Shown here piece after piece: positions 56,608 through 64,000 of a stretch of DNA of 64,000 bases (the first letter of the stretch is position 1; each line of letters starts with the position of its first letter). This stretch comes from Patiria pectinifera. Lineage: Eukaryota; Echinodermata; Asteroidea; Valvatida; Asterinidae. The notes beneath the pieces are model-generated. The model made no database searches and was not told where the DNA came from. It saw only the letters and a program-made list of their open reading frames with translations. Made by a program: the position numbers and the translations under genes. The stretch lies in the NCBI GenBank assembly GCA_029964075.1, contig CM057149.1:7202465-7266464 (forward strand). Reading direction: 5' to 3'.

Positions 56608-57575
56608 CAGGGTGAGTCAAAAAAAGCGAAACCCAAATTTCGGGACTGTTGTTTTGGTGAAGTTCTGCATGTAGCAATTTCAAAATCTAGGATATGAAAG
56701 CCCAATTCATATGCTTTTTTTAGTGCAAAAATCATTCAAATCACTCATGTACTTTTTAAGTTACGGAACAACCACCGTTTTAAAGTTCTGTCCACGGATC
56801 CCCAAAAAGGTGTGCGTTCTTTCAGCAAAACGAAAACAAATCACACACGACCCTTTGTAATTTGATTTCGTTTTGCTTAAAGAACACTAACCTTTTTGTG
56901 ATCCGTGGACAGAACTTTAAAATGAATTTTTTTCGGGGCCCTTAAGCGGGCCCCGAACCCCACGCCGTAAGGGCTTCGCGCTTCGCGCTTGCATCAGTTG
57001 TGATCAAGGTATGTCCCCCCCCCCCCACTTTTGAGAAGCGATTGACGCCCCTACTTGACGCCCCCCCATGAAATGTTCCAGCCCCCCACTGAAAAATTCC
57101 TGGCTACGCCACTGTTCCAAGCTCATGCAAGGCTGTCGCAGGGATCGCAGCAGGGTCGATGAACGCCTGCCAATTTCTCTACCGTTGCTTGTTTTTAATG
57201 ATTAACTTGAACACCTTCGTCTATTACTTTGACTGGAGTTACCCGTGAAGATTTTCTCACAATATTTGATGATTCAAGGGAAGTTGTAATCCCAGGAAGG
57301 CGAGGAGAAGCACTATCCCCAATCAACAATCTGTTGTTATTTCGTCAGTGATACCACGAAGTAACACTCAAGTACATACCAATAAAAACTAGCAATCGGA
57401 GTAAACGGCATTAAAGTTGAACGTTTTCTAGAACAACACTTTGCGTCAAAACTGCATAGTATTTTCAGTTGTGTTTAAAATTCCCTAACTTGAATATTAC
57501 ATGAGTGATTTGAATGATTCTTGTACTAAAAGAGAGCTTGTGAATTGGGTTTTTATATCCTAGATACTCACCCTG
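56608..57575. mobile_element. mariner-like element with CAGGGTGAGT ends, carrying nested pieces
   Basis: Ends CAGGGTGAGTC and its inverse GATACTCACCCTG, flanked by TA on both sides. Inside are AAAGGTGTGCGTTCTTTCAG-type inverted words, the end of a CAGTGGCGTAGCCA MITE (to 57111) and a scrap of tyrosine-recombinase gene. Absent from unit A. Confidence 0.7.
57112..57200 (+). pseudogene. tyrosine-recombinase gene scrap
   Basis: Reads SKLMQGCRRDRSRVDERLPI, aligning with SKLLEGCRRDRPQTDTRLPI in the recombinase at 47796-48749. It starts exactly where a MITE ends, so the MITE had inserted into a DIRS-like element. A second copy with the same junction is at 62051. Confidence 0.75.
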
Positions 57576-58646
57576 TATGCAGTGTTATTACGAACGATGG
57601 GTTTTCATGAAGATTGCTTACTGTCACAAATGTCTGAACGTAAACATACATGAAATATTAAATGCGTGGAGGATTGATTTAATTCCTTTGTTGTTTTGAA
57701 AACCGGGTATATTCATCTCAAATATGTTCCATAACAATTTCTTGCTATGCAAATTAATTCATCATGTCTGTGTAATATTTTAAATTGTAAAGTAAGTTGA
57801 TTAGCTAAAAAACAACTGTACTTTTGATACAATGCACAAATTCATTACTGTCTTTCTTTGAGTCAACACTCTTTCCTTATAAATACGCTTTTATTACCGC
57901 ATAATACCCTATTATGTATTGTCACAAAGAGATCGGCATTTCAATGCATGTTTATGGTTACGGTAATTCTGAAAAAAAAGAGAATGTTTTATCATCAATT
58001 CCATTTAGGTTGGTTTTTGTGGCAATTTTTACCCTCAGAAATGTTTGCATTTAAACTTATGTAAGTACCATGTAAGGGATTGGTTTATTCCAACAAAATA
58101 CTTTAACCCAATATATTTTGCTTAATACATATAAAAATCCATAATTCATCGTCTAAGAAAAATTTGTAATCGTAACCTACTGAATACGAATTCTTGCTCT
58201 GCAAGCTTATTATAATTTCTGTGTAAATTGATAAATTTTGAGTGAATTGGATCATATATTTACGAGTTAGGAAACTCAATATTTTTCCCGACACCAGTCA
58301 CTAATCATAGCTGGTTATACATTAATACATATTTTATACTTTTCAACTTAAAGTGAACTTTTCATCTTACATCGTATAGAGTTATTTCCACGAGATTCTA
58401 ATGATTATATCATCGAATCATAGGAGAAATGTCAAAAGGGAAGAAAGTGGTTTTGTAATTTGCACTAAAATGAGGTAAGTACAAAAATTAAATATCACAG
58501 TATCGGAATCAAAGTTAACAGATGTGATCTATCACAGGTACAAAAGTTTGGAGAATCTAGAATTTTGCATTATTTTTAACTGAAGATGTTTATTCGATTT
58601 TCATTATATTCATCAGAGTAGCTTGACGTTCAGCTTCTCAATCCCT

Positions 58647-58763
58647 CTACACAGCTGCGTCAGCAACATCAGGCTCCTCAGACAGAATGTTGTCAATCTC
58701 CTCCAACAATCCATCCAGATTCTCGTCCTTGCATCGCTCATTGTCTTCGATCTCATCCAGGAG
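58647..58763 (-). CDS. plexin 3 last exon
   Basis: 117 nt, LLDEIEDNERCKDENLDGLL, ending DVADAAV and TAG. Near-identical orphan at 29213-29329. Confidence 0.85.
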   Translation of the reverse strand, partial: LLDEIEDNERCKDENLDGLLEEIDNILSEEPDVADAAV

Positions 58764-60729
58764 CTGCATACCAGATGAACAAAACAGACTCAATATTAAT
58801 TTAGAGTCGGTATTTTGAAGAAAAAAATGCTTTGAAAGTCTTATTACATTTTGTAAGGGTCTGTTAAATTGTAACAAATTCTTAGAAAAACATTTTAAAA
58901 GCATGACCTTTTTAATGAGGAAAATCAACTCAATTCCTGTGAATGTGACAATAAAGATCTGACTGGTTTTGGATTGCTACATATTTCTGTGCATTAATAA
59001 AATTTTAAAAATGCTGATATGTGGTGATCAGCATTTATGAGGGAAAGGTTTACCTTCTGCTTGAATCTTCGCACGAGTTTCCATAGTTGATCCAGGGTGC
59101 TCAGCTTGCTGAACAGACCAGTGAAATTCTACATGCAAAAACAATTTGATCCTCTGTCATTAACAACATCAAGACACTACTAACGGGTAAATACTATCAA
59201 AAAAACAGATTGACGAACAATTGAAGAAACATGAATTCCCTCGTTTTTGTACTTTAAAGTCGTACAACCACTTTGCAACTAACATGAGACATGTAGACCT
59301 ATGTCGTTGCCGATGTATATAGTCTGTTATGACATAAATTCATCTGGAAATTGAGTATTTTATTCACTACAGACCGACTGTTTGTTTTGGAGAATATTTA
59401 CCTCACAAGCTTTGTACAGCTCCTTGTTCAGTTCTTGGGTGGGAACTGGAGGCAACTGCTCAACTTCTTCGAAGAAGGAGATGACTTCATTGTGGTACTT
59501 GGTCTTCTCTCTGCCGTACAGTAGCTTGTTGATAGACGTCTCCTGTTTTTATGCAAAGAGCATCTGATCAGTTCTGCTTTCCGAGTTCCAACGATAAGTA
59601 ATTATTGCGAAGGTAAGTCAAATTTATTTGCTAGGATGTTACTTTGTCTCCTAGGAAAAAATGTCACAAGCTTGGCACTTGTCGATTTGTGTGAGACAAA
59701 TGCAAATCTATTAAACTTACTCATAAAACTTAACAAAGATTAAGACCTTGAACAATACCACGAAATCTAACCCCTATAGGGGGCGGAGTTGATTTTTTTC
59801 CCCACACGACATAAGGAAATAGGGTGAACACTATGAGGTTTTGGACTTACTTCCCGGAAAGAACGAGGGGAAAATACATAAAAGAAAAGAAAAAAAGAAA
59901 TGAATTCAAACCTAATGAAATTCGGACTTTATTTCCCTTTAAAAAAAAAAATCCAAAGCCGCAAATTAGAAAAGAAAAAAATGGGAAAATGTGGTTTTGA
60001 ATTATCATCCTCCGATCTCAACACCATGGCACTATCCCACTGAGACACTGAAGGGCTCGGCAGTAAACAGTCATTCTTGGCATTTATACCCGAGTACGTA
60101 TATAAAAGCATCGTAGAGGGCGTAAAACAACCATCCATACCAAGTTGTTTGGGAAAAACTAATTCGCGTCGGGGGGGGGGGGGGGGGGGACTAATTTGCG
60201 TCGGGGGGGAATTTAATTCAGATAATCAGCAAAGTTTGTGTGTCTTGGTATCGTGCGCATCATGGAACAACTGTGCGATGACATCCAGGCTGGCCTCTAC
60301 GGTGCGAGATGGGCGGATGTCAAAGATGCAGTCTGGGTGCTTGATGGCGTTTGCCCAGAAACGCAGTGGCAGACTATAAAGAAGCACATCAAAGACTTAA
60401 TTCCACTTATCTGAATATTGAATTAAACAAAACATTGTGCAGCCGTGTTGGGTGATGACATTCAAAATTACGTGGGTTCCTTGCAAGTTTATTGCACCCT
60501 ACCAATGCAAAGTTTCCCTTCAATGACAAATGGAGCAGTCTTGTCTTTAGATCCATCTCACTTACATGTTACTCTTCCAGATGTGGACCAGGTCAGGATC
60601 CGCGGTGGACAAGTCATGTCGGTAGGCTTGACTGTCAAAGAAATCAAACAGGTACTTGATGGCCTTGGGGGCGCTCTTCGCTGACAGTATCGCCTGGAAC
60701 ATGTTATCCACATATTCCTGCACGATGCC
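58647..60729 (-). CDS. plexin gene 3, C-terminal exons (partial)
   Basis: Five exons (60566-60729, 60244-60373, 59402-59542, 59054-59128, 58647-58763) encode the end of a plexin cytoplasmic RasGAP. AIKYLFDFFDSQAYRHDL, SNILPLRFWANAIKHPDCIF, ETSINKLLYGREKTKYHNEV and LDQLWKLVRRFKQKLLDE match the vertebrate plexin C terminus in order. The GAP inactivates Rap/R-Ras GTPases on semaphorin binding. Earlier exons must lie right of the window, or beyond the transposons at 61-62 kb. The exon at 60244 lacks a normal GT donor, which raises doubt that the gene is intact. Confidence 0.8.
59054..59128 (-). CDS. plexin 3 penultimate exon
   Basis: 75 nt, 25 codons, NFTGLFSKLSTLDQLWKLVR. Orphan copy at 29615-29689. 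Confidence 0.85.
59402..59542 (-). CDS. plexin 3 exon, third from end
   Basis: 141 nt, 47 codons: NKLLYGREKTKYHNEVISFF and LPPVPTQELNKELY, aligning with NKLLYAKDI...Y...MP.ISDQDM of vertebrate plexins. Its first 24 nt survive inverted at 29867-29890. Confidence 0.87.
60170..60189. repeat. G20 homopolymer
   Basis: A run of about twenty G followed by ACTAATTTGCGTC and a second G run, which repeats the sequence just before the first run. It lies about 55 bases from the defective splice donor of gene 3. An assembly artefact cannot be excluded. Confidence 0.8.
60244..60373 (-). CDS. plexin 3 exon, fourth from end, without GT donor
   Basis: 130 nt: LPLRFWANAIKHPDCIFDIR, then VEASLDVIAQLFHDAHDTK. 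The reading frame and phase place the exon end after AAG at 60244, but the next two bases are AC. Reading on gives THKLC and a stop before any GT. Confidence 0.75.
60566..60729 (-). CDS. plexin 3 exon, fifth from end
   Basis: 164 nt: GIVQEYVDNMFQAILSAKSA, AIKYLFDFFDSQAYRHDL and VHIWKSN; ends at a perfect GTAAGT donor. Matches the LQKFVDDLFE...AIKYMFDFLDEQA...HTWKSN segment of plexins. Confidence 0.88.
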
Positions 60730-61201
60730 CTGTATCAAAGCAAAACAAATAGTCAAATATCCTGCTTAACTAGGCTTCCTCTGAAAACTAATTGTAATGG
60801 AGAGAATTTAAGTCAGTTAGAAAATCATAATCATAAATTCCTCAAAGTAACAAGATAAAGCAGAAGCAGCATAATTGAGTTCAAGTTTCATAGGGGGTGA
60901 TCAAATACAGTCATGCACCAAACAATATTCCTTTGAAGCCACCGTCAATCTGATGACAATACAATCATTTCAAATAAGTTTTACTTTGTAGAAGAAATGT
61001 TTAATCACTTAAGGTATAGAATAAGAAGGTAGTTGGTCCTTCCCGCTCCCTACTTCCCCACCTTTGTGGAGAGAAGTCTAGGGAAGGAGATCTCTCTGAT
61101 CCTGTGACGAGTAATCTTATTCCTGAAGGTGACAGCATCCAGTGAGATGCAACCTCCTCGTTTTCTCCGCCTATGTCCTTCCTCATCCGTAGGCCACTCC
61201 T
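60730..61201. other. gene 3 intron
   Basis: No exon recognised. A stretch near 60947-60996 resembles 30012-30055 at the duplication junction. Confidence 0.5.
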
Positions 61202-62050
61202 CAGTGGCGTAGCCACCGGGGGGCGTGCGGGCGACCGCCCCCATGAAAACTTGTCGCCCCCCCCCAGTCGCCCCCCCCCCCCACTGAGATTTTGAGTTTC
61301 TAAAAAATTATCATTGATCTACATGACGCAATGGGCCCTATTATGTACTACAATGTATCCTTTGCTTAGAAAATATTGGTTAAAGTGGTCAGAAATTGCC
61401 TCAGATAGCACCACAGAGCATTTAGAATCCAACATTTTTCGGGGCCCTCAAGCGGGCCCCGAACCCCACGCCTATAGCTCAGAATTCTGGTAGCTGATTC
61501 AATGACTCTAACCTCGAAAACAATGTTCAAAAATTTTTCTTATGCCTTTAGCAAAGAAAACCTCGAAAATTATGTTTAAATTATTATCTTTTGTGCTAAG
61601 ATAATTATTGGTTAAAGTGGTAAGAAATTGCCTCAGATCACACCACAGAGCATCGAAAATCCAATTTTTTCCCGGGGCCCTTAAGCGGGCCCCGAACCCC
61701 ACGCCAATAGCTCAGAATACCGATAGCTGATTCAATGTCTCCAACCTCGAAAACGATGTTCAAATAATTATCTTTTGCCAAAAAAAATTAGTTAAAGCAT
61801 GGAGGAAAGTCGTAAGAAATTGCTTCAAATCACACCACAGAGCATCTAGAATCCAATTTTTTTTTCGGGGCCCTTAAGCGTGCCCCGAACCCCACGCCGT
61901 AAGGGCTTCGCGCTTCGATCAGTTGTGATCAAGGTATGTCCCCCCCCCCACTTTTGAGAAGCGATTGACGCCCCTACTTGACGCCCCCCCCCCATGAAAT
62001 GTTCCAGCCCCCCAGCGTCCCCCACTGAAAAATTCCTGGCTACGCCACTG
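61202..62050. mobile_element. MITE with CAGTGGCGTAGCCA ends and three internal repeats
   Basis: Left end CAGTGGCGTAGCCA (61202) and its exact inverse at 62050. Inside are three units of about 190-240 bp, each with AAATTGCCTCAGAT, CACCACAGAGCAT and GGGGCCCTcAAGCGGGCCCC. C-rich tracts flank them. Related to the element at 10882-11189. No matching target duplication was seen. Confidence 0.7.
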
Positions 62051-62140
62051 TTCCAAGCTCATGCAAGGCTGTCGCAGGGATCGCAGCAGGGTCGATGAAC
62101 GCTTGCCAATTTCTCTACCGTTGCTTGTTTTTAATGATTA
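62051..62140 (+). pseudogene. tyrosine-recombinase gene scrap, second copy
   Basis: Same recombinase segment and same MITE junction as 57112-57200; similarity between the two loci continues to about 62405/57470. One locus is therefore a copy of the other, MITE included. Confidence 0.7.
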
Positions 62141-62409
62141 ACTTGAACACCTTCGTCTATTACTTTGACTGGAGTTACCCGTGGAGATTTTCTCACAATA
62201 TTTGATGATTCAAGGGAAGTTGTAATCCCAGGAAGGCGAGGAGAAGCACTATCCCCAATCAACAATCTGTTGTTATTTCGTCAGTGATACCACGAAGTAA
62301 CACTCAAGTACATACCAGTAAAAACTAGCAATCGGAGTAAACGGCATTAAAGTTGAACGTTTTCTAGAACAACACTTTGCGTCAAAACTGCATAGTATTT
62401 TCAGTTGGG

Positions 62410-64000
62410 TTTCTCGTTGTGGACAATTGATGTATTGGATTTATTAAATTTGCTGGTTTTCACTCGTTTGTATATCAAATTAACAAGAAATAAGAGAAAA
62501 GGGTGAGTGATAGTTTGTAAAACCAAAAAAGGTGCGAAACTATATTTTTTTGTCATAAGTAGAACGCTTCAATGTATCACAAGACTAGGTGAGTGTTACT
62601 TCGTGGAAACGAAGCTCAAACTAGGACAGCGCTCAAACTAGGAGAGTGTACTCGTGAACAAGTTTTTGCTCACATTTGAGCCAAGTTCAATGAAGCTCTT
62701 GAAGCTTTGAAACTTCGTGCAATGGTATGCCATTGATGAATAATGTTTACAAATGTAAAAAAAAACACAAAAAAAACCCCGAAAACCAAAAAAAATATGT
62801 TTATATCCTTCATATGCTATTATTTTGTAAATGTTTGGTGAAAATGAAGATTATATATGTAATATCATTTCGAGATTGCTGCCCTTTCAGCCCCCTTGAT
62901 TTATCGAAGGCACGTGAGATGGCCGAATGCCGAGACCACTACTCCCAGAAGGCAATGCAATGGGGATAATTGATGGATCGCCTCAGTGGACTCATAGACC
63001 TTTTTGTGGCAACTTACGACTGTTCTTAAGTGCAATTTGATTGCTTTATACGCAACAGTCTGGTCCAACAGTTGTACAACAGTTTCACATAACAGTCAAG
63101 GGGTGACTGTATGTCTGCAACTGTCACATGCAAATTAAGTATGGGCCTATTGAAGTCAGTCAGCACTGAAGAGGATGTTTTCTTTGTAAAAGAAATCGCT
63201 CTGTGCGTGCGAGAAGGATTGCCACTTCAATGTCACAATAGAAATCACGCGCCATTTGAATGCCATCATTAAAAGGAGGATTACGTAACGTTTCACCCAA
63301 CTGTTGGAAGTCGGTAACTGTTATGAATAGCCAACAACTCTATTAACCGTAGTGTGTAGCCAAAGTGTGAACTCCAACTTACTACAACTAAAGTACAAGA
63401 TGGACCTTATCAATAGAGCCCTCTAGAGTCTGAAAAAAATAATTTTCTTGGATGAAGTGGAGAAAAAAATGTTTGCAAATTTTGTTTTACGATTTATGTA
63501 TAGTTGTTGTTGGATATAAGTGTACTAAGATACACCACCTTTTTGAATATACCTCAAGAATTTAACAGGCATGCAACTTTTCCTCGGATCAGCTGATTTC
63601 CTCTTTTTTTTACTTCCAATAGAAAAACACTGTACAAAGTCTGGGAAAAATTTGAATTTCTTTTTTCTTTTTTTGGGGGGATTTCCCAGTTGCATGCCTG
63701 ATTTAAGTAAATGTGTGCTGATTGTAGATGCTTACTGGTTGGACATGTTTCAGTTGATATGTTACGTCAAGTAGAACTTCTTACTGGCCAGTCTATCAAA
63801 GTTTTAAGCACCTGGAGCTTTAGAAAATTTCCTAAAATGTAAGGATTAGTGATTCCCCAAGAAGTTCCAAGATGAAAGTTTTAAAAGATTGGATGCTGAT
63901 CTTCATATTTTCAATATTTTGGGACCAATACTTTGCCAATTGTGGGATTAAACTGGAAGTTGTTTTTTAGCAATATCTGAAATTGTTCATTTTAACAGCC
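62410..64000. other. right-edge region
   Basis: No plexin exon, RNA gene or clear repeat was recognised. A short plus-strand frame at 62727-62969 begins in A-rich DNA and looks like chance. This may be intron of gene 3. Confidence 0.45.

Larger units (their letters stand above)
54221..58646. other. region upstream of gene 2
   Basis: It should hold the 5' UTR and promoter of gene 2 and the 3' flank of gene 3. From about 55095 it matches unit A from 25840. The CCAACC-rich tract is at about 55750-55870. A TIR element (56608-57575) is private to this unit. No host gene was found. Confidence 0.5.
30038..59215. repeat. tandem duplication unit B (about 29 kb)
   Basis: Second unit of the tandem duplication. 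Its right end coincides with the intron before the last two exons of gene 3, explaining why unit A ends with orphan copies of those two exons. The homogenised blocks are about 30.04-41.4 kb and 55.09-59.22 kb, with the diverged gene 2 Sema region between them. Confidence 0.85.

Noticed and set aside
57001..57111. C-rich tract as a regulatory island
   Set aside because: It is the internal part and end of the CAGTGGCGTAGCCA MITE family, also present at 61930-62050.
59995..60070. tRNA-like sequence
   Set aside because: A-box-like GGGATAGTG is present but there is no acceptable B box.
62727..62969. Plus-strand 80-aa ORF
   Set aside because: Starts in an A-rich tract; the end (LSKAREMAECRD) faintly resembles LINE C termini but is too short to call.

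Overview
ORGANISM. This is animal nuclear DNA: multi-exon genes with short phased exons, introns full of small transposons and tRNA-derived SINEs, and a secreted/membrane gene family (plexin) found only in animals and their close relatives. DIRS/Ngaro-type tyrosine-recombinase retroelements with an SGNH hydrolase, RTE-like LINE pieces and many foldback MITEs suggest a marine invertebrate (deuterostome or lophotrochozoan). The species cannot be named from the sequence. LAYOUT. Everything that looks like a host gene lies on the minus strand and is plexin-related. (1) 272-367: a decayed plexin exon from a neighbour on the left. (2) 3278-20874: plexin-like gene 1, 22 coding exons that join in one open frame (4,098 nt, 1,365 aa). 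(3) 29213-29890: two orphan plexin C-terminal exons plus an inverted scrap of a third, at the junction of a tandem duplication. (4) 32261-54220: plexin-like gene 2, 21 coding exons (4,044 nt, 1,347 aa). (5) 58647-60729: the last five exons of a third, apparently full-length plexin (gene 3), which enters from the right edge. The duplication unit is about 29 kb: roughly 945-29780 matches 30038-59215. BIOLOGY. Genes 1 and 2 encode a complete plexin ectodomain (signal peptide, Sema, three PSI, IPT repeats) and one membrane helix, but then stop after a tail of about 58 residues, so the intracellular RasGAP/RBD region is absent. They read as membrane-anchored, probably decoy or co-receptor plexins. 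Their 3' halves (TM, IPT and third PSI exons, introns included) are almost identical, while the Sema exons have diverged to roughly half identity by eye, and the flank upstream of the genes (about 25.84-29.78 kb against 55.09-59.22 kb) is again near-identical. The pair therefore combines a divergent ligand-binding head with a homogenised stalk and anchor. Gene 3 carries the conserved end of the plexin GAP but lacks a canonical splice donor after one exon. MOBILE DNA. Insertions present in only one unit (RTE-like piece, two mariner-like TA-flanked elements, nested TIR elements, a 5'-truncated tyrosine-recombinase retroelement flanked by 41-bp direct repeats) postdate the duplication or lie in the diverged part. 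The first Sema intron of gene 2 after the head also holds an inverted array of about 155-bp units carrying AGGTCA-N4-AGGTCA motifs.
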